From positions 310,001 to 374,000 of the forward strand of contig NZ_AP022590.1 of the NCBI RefSeq assembly GCF_010731775.1: 64,000 nucleotides of DNA, read 5' to 3'. The position numbers and the translations under genes are program-made. The stretch is from Mycobacterium mantenii. GTDB lineage: Bacteria > Actinomycetota > Actinomycetes > Mycobacteriales > Mycobacteriaceae. Of the stretch, positions 46,740 through 57,019 are shown piece by piece (the stretch's first letter is position 1; each line of letters starts with the position of its first letter). Under the pieces are notes generated by a model that saw only the letters and a list, made by a program, of their open reading frames with translations, was not told the origin of the DNA and made no database searches.

Positions 46740-47576
46740 ATGATGAAGGCGATGCGCATTCGGATCCTGATGCTGTGCTCGGTGGTGGGGGTGGCGACGT
46801 TGTTGACGTCGTGTCACCGTCCCATCGAGCAGGTGTCGGGTGCTCCGGTATCCGCTCCGCGCGTCGGTGGCCCGGTGCAGCGGCTCAGCCAGCCCGAGCA
46901 GAAGGCCGTCGCGGGCCCGGTCGAGCCGGACCGGCGCATCGGGGCGATCTTCATCGACGGCGGGCCGCTGCACGTCTGCACGGGATCGGTGGTGCATTCG
47001 ACGGGCGGCAACCTGATCATGACCGCCGCGCACTGCCTGGCCGGAGCCTCGCTGATCACCTTCGTTCCCGGTTTCGCCGGGGACGCCGCACCCGGCCCCG
47101 CCGACGTGTGGAAGGCCGACGCGGTCTATCTCGATCCACGCTGGACGGCCAGCAAGGATCCGCACGCCGACTACGCGATCGCGCGGGTCAGCAACGATTC
47201 CGGCGCTCCCGTCGAGTCCCGGGTCGGCCTGGCGCTGACGCTGGGTGTGACGCCTCCGCCGGGCAGCCGCGTCACCGTGCTGGGCTATCCCGCGGGGGTG
47301 GGCGGATCGCCCATCGGGTGTCAGGCCAACACGTCGGTCACCGACACCGGCTTCCCCGCATTGGCGTGCGAAGGGATGGTGGACGGCACCAGCGGCGCGC
47401 CCTGGGTCAGCGGCACCACACTCATCGGCCTGATCGGCGGTCTCGAGCGGGGCGGGTGCGCCGCGAACATGTCGTATTCTGCACCGTTCGACGCGCACAC
47501 CGCGGAGCTGCTGACCCGTGCCGAGGTCGGTGGGCCCGGCGATCCGGTCTCGGGCGACCTCCAAGACGCCTGTTAG
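46740..47576 (+). CDS. Trypsin-like serine protease, predicted lipoprotein
   Basis: A 278-residue exported protease. The N-terminal hydrophobic segment ends in a lipobox L-L-T-S-C25, so it is probably lipid-anchored outside the membrane. The chymotrypsin-fold triad is H98 (TAAHC), D144 (HADYA) and S218 (GTSGAP); cysteines 80/99 and 194/210 could form disulphides. ATG 46740 is followed by in-frame ATGs at 46743 and 46752. M. tuberculosis lacks a protease gene between its Rv2714 and sthA, as far as I recall. Its TAG stop starts the 3 x 55 bp repeat array. Confidence 0.85.
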   Translation: MMKAMRIRILMLCSVVGVATLLTSCHRPIEQVSGAPVSAPRVGGPVQRLSQPEQKAVAGPVEPDRRIGAIFIDGGPLHVCTGSVVHSTGGNLIMTAAHCLAGASLITFVPGFAGDAAPGPADVWKADAVYLDPRWTASKDPHADYAIARVSNDSGAPVESRVGLALTLGVTPPPGSRVTVLGYPAGVGGSPIGCQANTSVTDTGFPALACEGMVDGTSGAPWVSGTTLIGLIGGLERGGCAANMSYSAPFDAHTAELLTRAEVGGPGDPVSGDLQDAC

Positions 47577-47738
47577 TGGCGATCGCCAGCGCGGGGGAGC
47601 CGGGCGCAGCGGGTCGCCGCCGTCGGGCTAGTGGCGATCGCCAGCGCGGGGGAGCCGGGCGCAGCGGGTCGCCGCCGTCGGGCTAGTGGCGATCGCCAGC
47701 GCGGGGGAGCCGGGCGCAGCGGGTCGCCACGGTCGGGC
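47574..47738 (+). repeat. Tandem array of three 55-bp units between two stop codons
   Basis: Three units of exactly 55 bases begin at 47574, 47629 and 47684, each with TAGTGGCGATCGCCAGCGCG, then GGGGAGCCGGGCGCAGCGGG and TCGCC. Units 1 and 2 appear identical; unit 3 differs near its end (CCACGG for CCGCCG). The first TAG is the protease stop. The base after unit 3 continues CTAG, where CTA at 47738-47740 is the stop of sthA on the minus strand. The array therefore exactly fills the gap between the two genes. It is likely a VNTR locus. Confidence 0.9.
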
Positions 47739-49153
47739 TAGTGGCGGAACTGGTTGAGCGCCCGGACTTTGTTCATCACGTCCAGCGCCGCGACCTTGTA
47801 GGCCTCGGAGAACGTCGGGTAGTTGAACACGGCGTCCACCAGGTACTCGACGGTGCCGCCGCAGCCCATGACGGCCTGCCCGATGTGCACCATCTCGGTG
47901 GCGCTGGTGCCGAAGATGTGAACGCCGAGCACCTTGAGGTCGTCGGTGGACACCAGCAGCTTGAGCATGCCGTAGGAGTCGCCGGCGATCTGGCCCCGGG
48001 CGAGCTCCCGGTACCTGGCCACGCCGACCTCGTAGGGGATGGCGTTCTTCGTCAGCTCGACCTCGGTGGCGCCGACGTAGGAGACCTCAGGAATGGAGTA
48101 GATGCCGATCGGCTGCAGCTCGGTGATGCCGTCGCACGCTTCCCCGAACGCGTGGTAGGCGGCCAGCCGTCCCTGCTCCATCGACGTCGCGGCCAGCGCG
48201 GGGAAGCCGATCACGTCGCCGACGGCATAGATGTGGGGCACCTTGGTCTGAAAATTGTCGTCGACGAAGATCCGCCCGCGGTTGTCGGCTTCCAGCTCGG
48301 CGTTGTGCAGATCGAGGTGATCGGTCTGGCCCTGCCGTCCGGCCGAATACATCACCGTCTCGGCGGGAATCTGCTTGCCGCTGGCCAGGGTCGTGACGGT
48401 GCCCGCCGACCCGACGTCGACCGCGGTCACCTCCTCGCCGAACCGGAACGTCACCGCCAGGTCGCGCAGGTGGAACTTCAGCGCCTCGACGACCTCGGGG
48501 TCGCAGAAGTCGAGCATGTCGTTGCGCTTTTCCACGACGGTGACCTTGGTGCCCAGCGCGGCGAACATCGAGGCGTACTCGATGCCGATGACGCCCGCGC
48601 CGACCACCACCATCGAGGTGGGCAGCGACTTGAGATCGAGGATGCCGTCGGAGTCGAGCACCCGGTGTTCGTCGAACTCGACGCCGGAGGGCCGCGCCGG
48701 CCGGGTACCGGTGGCGATGACGACGTATTTGCCGCTGATGGTTATCTTTTCGCGCCGCGACGGGTCTTCGACCTCGATGGTGTGCGGGTCGACGAAACGC
48801 CCGTGGCCGATCAACAGGTCGACGCGGTTGCGCATCAGCTGGCTGCGCACCACGTCGACCTCCTTGCCGATCACGTGCTGGGTGCGGGCCAGCAGATCGG
48901 CCGGGGTGATCTTCTCCTTGACGCGGTAGCTCGCGCCGTAGAGTTCGCGCTGGCTCATCCCGGTGAGGTAGAGGACCGCCTCGCGCAACGTCTTCGACGG
49001 GATGGTGCCGGTCTGGACGCACACGCCGCCGAGCATCTGGCCGCGTTCGACGACGGCGACCGACTTACCGAGCTTGGCCGAGGCGATGGCGGCCTTCTGT
49101 CCGCCGGGCCCGGACCCGAGGACCACCATGTCGTACTCTTGCGCCGAACTCAT
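47738..49153 (-). CDS. sthA: Soluble pyridine nucleotide transhydrogenase SthA
   Basis: A 471-residue flavoprotein that exchanges reducing equivalents between NADPH and NADH. The FAD motif [10 protein letters not shown] is near residue 12 and the NAD(P) motif [17 protein letters not shown] near 180. The segment that holds the redox disulphide in lipoamide dehydrogenases reads [12 protein letters not shown], with only one cysteine, as expected for SthA. The dimerisation domain is intact. It converges on the serine protease with the repeat array between them. Confidence 0.93.
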   Translation of the reverse strand: MSSAQEYDMVVLGSGPGGQKAAIASAKLGKSVAVVERGQMLGGVCVQTGTIPSKTLREAVLYLTGMSQRELYGASYRVKEKITPADLLARTQHVIGKEVDVVRSQLMRNRVDLLIGHGRFVDPHTIEVEDPSRREKITISGKYVVIATGTRPARPSGVEFDEHRVLDSDGILDLKSLPTSMVVVGAGVIGIEYASMFAALGTKVTVVEKRNDMLDFCDPEVVEALKFHLRDLAVTFRFGEEVTAVDVGSAGTVTTLASGKQIPAETVMYSAGRQGQTDHLDLHNAELEADNRGRIFVDDNFQTKVPHIYAVGDVIGFPALAATSMEQGRLAAYHAFGEACDGITELQPIGIYSIPEVSYVGATEVELTKNAIPYEVGVARYRELARGQIAGDSYGMLKLLVSTDDLKVLGVHIFGTSATEMVHIGQAVMGCGGTVEYLVDAVFNYPTFSEAYKVAALDVMNKVRALNQFRH

Positions 49154-49265
49154 GGCTTAAACAGTAAGGCAGCACAACGCACAGTGCTGGGTTCATGCAC
49201 AGGTCCGCTCCGGCACCCGTCCTCGTGCGCACCGGTTGACGGTGGGGCCCGTCAGCGTGGTGTCC

Positions 49266-50324
49266 ATGACCACGGATGGACCTGACTTCAAACTGAACCG
49301 ACCCGGCGCACTCATCGCCGCGCTGCCGGCCGTTCTCGGCTTCGTTCCCGAAAATTCATTGGTACTGGTGTCTTTGGACGGTGGCGACCTCGGCGCCGTG
49401 ATGCGGGTCGACCTCTCCGATGAGCTCGCCGCGCGGGTCGGACACCTCGCGGAGGTCGCCGCCGCGGCCCAGCCCGACGCCGCGATCGCGGTCATCGTCG
49501 ACGCGGAGGGGGCGCACTGCCCATGCTGCAACGAGGATTACCGGCTGGTGTGCGGCGCGCTCGCAAAGTCGTTGTCCGAGCACGACATCGAGCTATGGGC
49601 CGCACACGTGGTCGACCGGGTCGCCCTCGGTGGGCGCTGGCACTGCGTGGACGGTTGCGGTTCGAGCGGGCTCGTCGACGATCCGTCGGCGTCGCCGCTG
49701 GCAGCCGCGGCGGTGCTCGACGGCAGGCGGCTGTACGCGCGCCGAACCGACCTGCAGGCTCTCATCGCGGTTGAGGACATGGCGCGCAGCGCCAAATTGA
49801 CCGCCGTGATCGACCGGCAGGAGGCCAGGCGCTGGGCCGCCCACCGCGCGGATCCGGCTCGTTGCGCCCGCGCCGACGTGAAGCACGCGATGGCGGCCGC
49901 GTCCCGAGTCGCCGCGGGCCAGGCGCTGACCACAGCCCAGCTGGCGAAGCTGGGCTGCGCGCTCAGCGACGCGCAGGTGCGCGACATCCTGTACGCCCTG
50001 GCGGTCGGTGAGCGCGCCGACGAGGCGGAGTCGTTGTGGGCGCTGCTGGCTCGGACCCTGCCTCCGCCCTGGCGGGTGGAGGCGCTGGTGTTGCTCGCGT
50101 TCAGCGCTTACGCGCGCGGCGACGGGCCGCTGGCCGGGGTATCGCTGGAGGCTGCGCTGCGCTGCGAGCCCGGGCATCGGATGGCGGGCATGCTGGACAC
50201 CGCTTTGCAATCGGGTCTGCGGCCCGAGGACATCCGGGACCTGGCGCTGACCGGCTACCGGCTGGCCGAACGGTTGGGCGTGCGGCTACCGCCGCGAAGG
50301 CCGCTAGGCCGCAGGGCGGGATAG
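49266..50324 (+). CDS. DUF4192 protein (Rv2712c-like)
   Basis: A 352-residue actinobacterial DUF4192 protein. It opens with FKLNRPGALIAALPAVLGFV and ENSLVLVSLDGG, the family hallmark, and includes a Cys/His cluster (HCPCCNEDY, WHCVDGCG) around residues 90-140 that might bind metal. The C-terminal half is helical with TPR-like character. Function unknown. ATG 49266 was chosen over GTG 49236. Divergent from sthA. Confidence 0.82.
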   Translation: MTTDGPDFKLNRPGALIAALPAVLGFVPENSLVLVSLDGGDLGAVMRVDLSDELAARVGHLAEVAAAAQPDAAIAVIVDAEGAHCPCCNEDYRLVCGALAKSLSEHDIELWAAHVVDRVALGGRWHCVDGCGSSGLVDDPSASPLAAAAVLDGRRLYARRTDLQALIAVEDMARSAKLTAVIDRQEARRWAAHRADPARCARADVKHAMAAASRVAAGQALTTAQLAKLGCALSDAQVRDILYALAVGERADEAESLWALLARTLPPPWRVEALVLLAFSAYARGDGPLAGVSLEAALRCEPGHRMAGMLDTALQSGLRPEDIRDLALTGYRLAERLGVRLPPRRPLGRRAG

Positions 50325-50344
50325 GTGGGCAGGAACGGGCCGCG

Positions 50345-51034
50345 TCAGACCTTCTCGACCTTGACCGCGTGCGCCATCTCGTGCGGCAGGGTGACGTTCT
50401 CGTGGCCCGGAATGACGATGGTCACCCCGGCGGAGCTGGTCTCCACGGTGACCCGTGCGTTGGGGACGACACCGGCGTCCTTCAGGCGAGAGATCAGGTC
50501 GATGTCGCCCTGGACGTGTTCGGTCAACTGCCGCACCACCACGGCCACGGGCGCGCCGGCGGGCAGCTCGGTCAGCCGAACCAAAGGACCGTCCTCCGAC
50601 CAGGATTCCGGGCCCACGCCAAGGTCCAGCAGGCCGGGGATCGGGTTGCCGAAGGGCGAGGTGGTCGGGTTGTTGAGCACCTTCACCAACCGCCGCTCGA
50701 CGTCCTCGCTCATCACGTGCTCCCAGCGGCACGCCTCGGCGTGGACCTCTTCCCAGGGCAACCCGATGACGTCGACCAGCAGCCGTTCGGCGAGGCGATG
50801 CTTGCGCATCACGGAAATGGCCAGCGCGCGGCCCTTGTCGGTGAGCTCGAGGTGGCGGTCGCCGGCTACGTGGAGTAAACCGTCCCGCTCCATGCGCGAA
50901 ACGGTTTGGCTGACAGTCGGCCCACTCTGATCGAGGCGCTCGGCGATTCGGGCACGCAGCGGCGTCACGCCCTCTTCTTCGAGATCGTAGATGGTCCGCA
51001 AGTACATCTCGGTGGTGTCAACCAGGTCGTTCAT
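50345..51034 (-). CDS. ideR: Iron-dependent regulator IdeR
   Basis: A 229-residue DtxR-family repressor of siderophore and activator of iron-storage genes. Metal ligands are all present: M10, C102, E105, H106 for site 2 and H79, E83, H98 for site 1. The winged helix lies in residues 22-60 and the SH3-like domain at the C-terminus (about 150-229). It lies downstream of sigB, separated by a hairpin. I saw no full IdeR box elsewhere in the window. Confidence 0.97.
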   Translation of the reverse strand: MNDLVDTTEMYLRTIYDLEEEGVTPLRARIAERLDQSGPTVSQTVSRMERDGLLHVAGDRHLELTDKGRALAISVMRKHRLAERLLVDVIGLPWEEVHAEACRWEHVMSEDVERRLVKVLNNPTTSPFGNPIPGLLDLGVGPESWSEDGPLVRLTELPAGAPVAVVVRQLTEHVQGDIDLISRLKDAGVVPNARVTVETSSAGVTIVIPGHENVTLPHEMAHAVKVEKV

Positions 51035-51106
51035 TCAGCACCCTCCGTCGACGCTGAGTCTACTTGCCCAGCTGCGCGAATGGTTGTAACGCCTCCCAGG
51101 CAAGCA

Positions 51107-51136
51107 GTATGCCCGCCGCTGACGCGGCGGGCATAC
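51107..51136 (-). terminator. Strong hairpin between sigB and ideR
   Basis: A perfect 13-bp stem, GTATGCCCGCCGC (51107-51119) and GCGGCGGGCATAC (51124-51136), with a 4-base loop, extended by CAAG/CTTG beyond a bulge. It starts 29 bases after the sigB stop. It lacks a U-tract but is probably the sigB terminator, separating sigB from ideR transcription. Confidence 0.75.
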
Positions 51137-51164
51137 CGTCTTGCTACCTAGCTTGAGTGAGGTG

Positions 51165-52124
51165 TTAGCTCGCGTACGACCGTAGCCGGTCGGCGCGCTC
51201 GCCGTTGCGGAGTTTCGACATTACGTCGCGCTCGATTTGCCGGACCCGCTCGCGGGACAGGCCGAACAGCTTGCCGATCTGGTCGAGGGTGCGGGGCTGG
51301 CCGTCGTCCAGGCCGAACCGCAACCGGATCACCTGGTGCTCACGCTCGTCCAGGGTGGCCAGCACGCTGCGGATGTCGGTGTGCAGCAGCTCGGCGATCA
51401 CCGCGTTCTCGGCCGACATCGCCTCGGCGTCCTCGATGAAGTCGCCCAGCGGGGCTTCTTCCTCGGAGCCGACCGGCATGTCCAGGCTTACCGGGTCGCG
51501 GCTGTGCTCGAGCAGGTCGTTGATCTTTTCGACCGGGATGCCGGACTCGGCGGCCAGTTCCTCATCGGTGGCCTCGCGTCCCAGGTTCTGGTGCATCTCG
51601 CGCTTGATCCGCGCCAACTTGTTGACCTGCTCCACCAGGTGCACGGGCAGCCGGATGGTGCGGCTCTGGTCGGCCATGCCGCGCGTGATGGCCTGACGGA
51701 TCCACCACGTCGCGTAGGTCGAGAACTTGAATCCCTTTGTGTAGTCGAACTTTTCCATCGCGCGGATCAGTCCGAGGTTGCCCTCCTGGATCAGGTCCAG
51801 CAGTGGCATGCCCCGACCCGTGTACCGCTTGGCCAGCGACACCACCAGACGCAGGTTCGCTTCCAGCAGGTGGCGGCGCGCAGCCTGACCATCCCGCACC
51901 ACGGCCTCCAGATCGCGTTTACGGTTTTCCCCGAGGCGCTTACGCGTCGCAAGCAGATGCTCGGCGTAAAGTCCGGCTTCGATGCGCTTGGCAAGCTCAA
52001 CCTCGCCGGCAGCATTCAGCAGTGCCGTCTTACCGATCCCGTTCAGATATACGCGCACCAGGTCCGCTGCGGGGCTTTGAGCATCCAGATCGCCGTCAAA
52101 TCTGCTCGTGCTGGCGTTCGCCAT
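51165..52124 (-). CDS. sigB: Principal-like sigma factor SigB
   Basis: A 319-residue sigma-70 group 2 factor for general stress and stationary phase. Region 1.2 ([15 protein letters not shown]), region 2 ([32 protein letters not shown]), region 3 and the region 4 helix-turn-helix ([20 protein letters not shown]) are intact. It lacks the long N-terminal extension of SigA. RBS GGGAGG precedes ATG 52124. Transcription probably comes from the SigE/SigH-type promoter at 52163-52188. Confidence 0.97.
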   Translation of the reverse strand: MANASTSRFDGDLDAQSPAADLVRVYLNGIGKTALLNAAGEVELAKRIEAGLYAEHLLATRKRLGENRKRDLEAVVRDGQAARRHLLEANLRLVVSLAKRYTGRGMPLLDLIQEGNLGLIRAMEKFDYTKGFKFSTYATWWIRQAITRGMADQSRTIRLPVHLVEQVNKLARIKREMHQNLGREATDEELAAESGIPVEKINDLLEHSRDPVSLDMPVGSEEEAPLGDFIEDAEAMSAENAVIAELLHTDIRSVLATLDEREHQVIRLRFGLDDGQPRTLDQIGKLFGLSRERVRQIERDVMSKLRNGERADRLRSYAS

Positions 52125-52162
52125 AGCGACCTCCCGTTCGGCTTTGTTCTGTCATGGAGTTC

Positions 52163-52188
52163 AACGACAGATCAGCTCTGAGAGTTCC
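52163..52188 (-). promoter_or_regulatory. SigE/SigH-type promoter of sigB
   Basis: On the minus strand GGAAC (52188-52184), 17 bases, CGTT (52166-52163), the same spacing as upstream of clgR. It is 39 bases before the sigB ATG. In M. tuberculosis sigB is transcribed by SigE and SigH from such a site. Confidence 0.82.
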
Positions 52189-52289
52189 CAGCGATTCCCC
52201 ATCTCACACGTCTTGACGTGCAGAAATGTCCCGTCGACCTGAGAATGTCCTGAGAAGTGCGGCGGCGGCACCTTCGTCTGCAACGGCGG

Positions 52290-52718
52290 CTAGCCGTGAT
52301 CCATTCCGCCGCGCTCCCCGGAAGGCCCCTCCGGCTGCGGGTGTCGCGGGGCCTCGAGCGCGGGATGTTCGGCCCGGGGGAACAGTGGGGTGCGCTGCCG
52401 GGCACTGTCGAACCGGCGCGGCTCGTCGGCACTGCGCGGCGGCCGGTCGTTGGCGATCAGCACGGCCATCCAGGGCAACGGGATGGACAGCGCCACGATC
52501 GCTAAGGAGATCAGGCCGTTGTGCCACGCGCCGTAGGCGACCGCGGCCAGGATGAGCGCCGGAATCCGGAAGGCCATCAGGGTCAGGTATTTACGAACCC
52601 GCGCCCGGTGCTGCTCCTCGTACGAGGTCGCGGCGGCGGTGATGAGCACTGGCCGGCCTTTGTTGCCGTCAAAGTCATCGAACCTGCCGTCGAAACCCGG
52701 GTCGGAGCCGTGCTTCAT
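52290..52718 (-). CDS. DUF3099 membrane protein (Rv2709-like)
   Basis: A 142-residue protein with two transmembrane segments (about 50-65 and 70-88: LTLMAFRIPALILAAVAYGA and LISLAIVALSIPLPWMAVLI) and polar ends; the region VLITAAATSYEEQHRARVRKY is the DUF3099 hallmark. ATG 52718 (MKHGSD) chosen. Function unknown. Divergent from the DUF3039 gene. Confidence 0.82.
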   Translation of the reverse strand: MKHGSDPGFDGRFDDFDGNKGRPVLITAAATSYEEQHRARVRKYLTLMAFRIPALILAAVAYGAWHNGLISLAIVALSIPLPWMAVLIANDRPPRSADEPRRFDSARQRTPLFPRAEHPALEAPRHPQPEGPSGERGGMDHG

Positions 52719-52793
52719 TTCTCCACTGTCCCACAACTGGCGGATTCCGGCTCGGGCGGTTTCGGGGCCAGCGGGCAGTGCACAATGTCAGGT

Positions 52794-53033
52794 ATGCAGA
52801 CCCAAACGATCGAACGCACCGAGACCGACGAACGCGTCGACGACGGGACCGGCAGCGACACCCCGAAGTACTTTCATTACGTCAAGAAGGACAAGATCGC
52901 CGAGAGCGCGGTGATGGGCAACCACGTCGTGGCGTTGTGCGGCGAGGTCTTTCCCGTCACCAAGGCGGCCAAGCCGGGCTCACCGGTCTGCCCGGACTGC
53001 AAGCAGATCTACGACCGGATGAAGAAGGGCTGA
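52794..53033 (+). CDS. DUF3039 protein (Rv2708c-like)
   Basis: A 79-residue actinobacterial protein with HYVKKDKIAESAVMGNHVVA followed by LCGEVF and C-P-x-C (VCPDCKQIYDRMKKG); the three cysteines and histidine suggest a small zinc site. ATG 52794. Function unknown. Its stop abuts the stop of the convergent YihY gene with no gap. Confidence 0.85.
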   Translation: MQTQTIERTETDERVDDGTGSDTPKYFHYVKKDKIAESAVMGNHVVALCGEVFPVTKAAKPGSPVCPDCKQIYDRMKKG

Positions 53034-54038
53034 TCAGCCGGGCGGTTCGACCGTTGCAACGTCGCGTTGCGCGGTGATGGGATTCGTCGTCACGGGATTG
53101 GACAGCGTGTCCGCCGCCTTCGCCAGCGCGGGCGAGCGCGACAGCAGCCATCTGCGCAGCCGGTGCGCATGCGTGCGGGGCGCGGGGAATTCCTCCTGGA
53201 TGGCGGCATTGAGTTCGGCGCCGATCATGATCGCGAAGCCCCCGAAGAACGAGAACAGCAGGAATGCGATCGGCGTGGACAGCGCGCCGTAGGTGTAGCC
53301 CGTACTGGTGATCCACTGCAGGTAGATCCGCAGGCCCAGGGTGGCAACCACGAACACCGTGGTGGCCAGCGCCGCGCCGAAGATCAGCCGATGCGTTGGA
53401 AGCGGCTCGGGCAACGACACGCGGTACAAGATCACCACCCCGAACAGCAGGACGAGGATCAGCGCGGGGTAGTAGCCGTAGCGCAGCACGTTGGCCAGGC
53501 TGACCGGAATGTGCTCACCCACCTTGCGCGGCCCCAGGACCACCAGCGGCGCCGTCGCCACCACGAACACCAGCCCCACCACGTACAGGAACAACGCGAA
53601 GAGCCGCTGGCGCACCGGGTGGCGCAACGGCGTTTGGTCGTGCGCCTCGACCACGGAGTCGACGAACGACGAGATGGCCGATGACCCCGCCCACAACGAG
53701 ATGATGAAACCCAGCGACACCACCTCGCCGCGGGCGTGGTTGGCGATGTCGCGCACGGTCGGCTCGATGATCTCGTTGACCACGCTGCGGGAGAACACGC
53801 TGTGCGCCGTCGAGATCAGCTGGCGCAGGATGCTGGGCAGCATGTCCGGGCCGAATAGCGGCGCCACATAGGCCAAGGTGCCGAGCAGCCCGAGCAGCAG
53901 CGGCGGCAGGGACAACGCCGACCAAAAACCAGCCTGGGCCGACTCCGAGAAAATTGAGTCGTCCCAACTCTTGGAAAGCGTCCTCAGGGTGATTCGCCAA
54001 ATGTGGTGGCGCGACGGTTTTGCGACCTGCTCGCTCAT
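53034..54038 (-). CDS. YihY/virulence factor BrkB family membrane protein (Rv2707-like)
   Basis: A 334-residue protein with about six transmembrane segments between residues 35 and 275 and the family motifs SAQAGFWSALSLPPLLLGLL, SLGFIISLWAGSSAISSFVD and LIFGAALATTVFVVATLGLR. The hydrophilic C-terminus is Thr/Pro-rich. Members were once called ribonuclease BN, which is not correct; their function is unknown. Confidence 0.85.
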   Translation of the reverse strand: MSEQVAKPSRHHIWRITLRTLSKSWDDSIFSESAQAGFWSALSLPPLLLGLLGTLAYVAPLFGPDMLPSILRQLISTAHSVFSRSVVNEIIEPTVRDIANHARGEVVSLGFIISLWAGSSAISSFVDSVVEAHDQTPLRHPVRQRLFALFLYVVGLVFVVATAPLVVLGPRKVGEHIPVSLANVLRYGYYPALILVLLFGVVILYRVSLPEPLPTHRLIFGAALATTVFVVATLGLRIYLQWITSTGYTYGALSTPIAFLLFSFFGGFAIMIGAELNAAIQEEFPAPRTHAHRLRRWLLSRSPALAKAADTLSNPVTTNPITAQRDVATVEPPG

Positions 54039-54105
54039 ACCCGTCCAGCATTACCGAAGATTGCTCGCACCGCCCACATTGGCGATGGGCGAGTTCCGCG
54101 CCGGG

Positions 54106-54291
54106 TTAGCTTTCGCTGAACTCCAGCACGGCGTCCAGCTCGGTCAGCTTCGCCTCGTGCTCGTTGGCGTGATGCTGGCAGAAGAGAAGCTCTAGTCCGG
54201 AAGGCAGCTTGGCGCGTACTCGAGCTGCCGCGCCGCAGCGGTCGCAGCGGTCGGCTCTGGTCAGTTCGGGACTCGTCAGAGTTGCATTCAT
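54106..54291 (-). CDS. Small zinc-ribbon-like protein (DUF7455-type)
   Basis: A 61-residue protein with C-x2-C (DRCDRCGAAARV) and C-x2-H (LFCQHHANEH), a likely zinc-binding set, common near sigA in actinobacteria. ATG 54291 (MNATLTSPELTRAD) chosen over an upstream ATG at 54312. Function unknown. Confidence 0.78.
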   Translation of the reverse strand: MNATLTSPELTRADRCDRCGAAARVRAKLPSGLELLFCQHHANEHEAKLTELDAVLEFSES

Positions 54292-54424
54292 GGCTTCTCC
54301 GTTCTCGTACATTCACTTTCTCAGACGTATGGCGTTTTCGCCTTGTTCCCCGATCGTTATCGGGTGTGTCGTTTCTCACGGCCTGGTCAGGTTTGGTTTA
54401 GGCGGTCTCTAGGGTGTCGAAGTT

Positions 54425-54805
54425 GTGACCTTCGTTCCTGACTTCCTGGTGCACCTGTGCGGAACCGAGCAGTGGGCGCAGGCCCGTGAGCAGGGCGGCA
54501 TACGCCCGGACGCCGCCGGCGGTGCGGCCTTCATCCATCTGTCGGCCCCCGAGCAGGTGCACCTGCCGGCCAACCGGCTCTACCGCGGGCGTCGCGACCT
54601 GATCCTGTTGCACATCGACCCGGCCGGGCTGACCGCGCCGGTGCGGTGGGAGCCAGGGGTATCAACCGATCCGGCGTCGATGTTGTTCCCGCACCTGTAC
54701 GGTCCGCTGCCGGTGACCGCTGTGGTCCGGGTCACCGCCTACCCGCCGGCCGACGATGGCACCTTCCCGCCGCTCGCCGGCGAAGAGGCCGGGGAGTCGA
54801 CGTAG
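54425..54805 (+). CDS. DUF952 protein (Rv2705c-like)
   Basis: A 126-residue protein of the DUF952 family, related in fold to ADP-ribosyltransferase/2'-phosphotransferase-like proteins. Signatures: LVHLCGTEQWAQAREQGGIR, FIHLSAPEQVHLPANRLYRG and LFPHLYGPLP. GTG start 54425. It overlaps the convergent RidA-family gene by 67 bases at the 3' end. Confidence 0.82.
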   Translation: MTFVPDFLVHLCGTEQWAQAREQGGIRPDAAGGAAFIHLSAPEQVHLPANRLYRGRRDLILLHIDPAGLTAPVRWEPGVSTDPASMLFPHLYGPLPVTAVVRVTAYPPADDGTFPPLAGEEAGEST

Positions 54806-55167
54806 GCGTCAACCTCGATCTCCACCAGAAGCTCGGGTGCGATCAGCGCCGAGACTTCGACCATGGTGGCTGCGGGGCGTATCGCACCGAAGACCCCCTC
54901 GTGCACCGCTCCTACCTCGCGCCAGCGCGAGATGTCGGTGACGTAGATGCGGGTGCGCACCACGTCGGTGAGCGCGGCGCCCGCCTCATGCAACGCAATC
55001 TCGATGCGGCGCAGAGCATCTCGTGTCTGAGCGGCGATATCGCCGGGCGGCCCGACTCCGGTTGTCCCGGCCACCGACACCTGCGGACCTACCCGCACCG
55101 CGCGCGAGTAACCGACCACCGATTCGTAGGCGGATTCGCCGGCGACCAGTTTGCGGTTGGTTGACAT
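54739..55167 (-). CDS. RidA (YjgF/YER057c/UK114) family protein (Rv2704-like)
   Basis: A 142-residue RidA-family protein. Such proteins hydrolyse reactive enamines/imines made by PLP enzymes. The conserved arginine is in VVRTRIYVTD and the Glu in LLVEIEVDAYV. ATG 55167 (MSTNRKL). Overlaps the convergent DUF952 gene. Confidence 0.88.
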   Translation of the reverse strand: MSTNRKLVAGESAYESVVGYSRAVRVGPQVSVAGTTGVGPPGDIAAQTRDALRRIEIALHEAGAALTDVVRTRIYVTDISRWREVGAVHEGVFGAIRPAATMVEVSALIAPELLVEIEVDAYVDSPASSPASGGKVPSSAGG

Positions 55168-55303
55168 GGGAGTCACCGTACGACGGTGGCGCCGTCGGCG
55201 CAGCCGAATTTCCCGGCAGCCGAGGTTGTTTGACCTACCGTCCCATGGCGTGCATCGAAAATGCTTGCACGCCAACCATTCTGAGGTGAACGACCGGATT
55301 TAC

Positions 55304-56842
<1,539 letters not shown>

Positions 56843-57019
56843 TTACACCCCTTCGTTTGGGCTCACCTTCGGTGGGTAGTGGGCATGGTTAACCGAAAGT
56901 GTCTGCTATGTCGATGTCGGCGTTGGTATCAGCGTGACTGGTCGCACGCTATCGGTTGGGCGTTCGCCGAGGACCATTGTAACGACAGTGCGCGGGTCCT
57001 ACGGCTCTGCCGGGCAAAA

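Noticed and set aside
47574-47738. Could the 55-bp array be CRISPR?
   Set aside because: Units are contiguous with no unique spacers, and there are no cas genes in the window.
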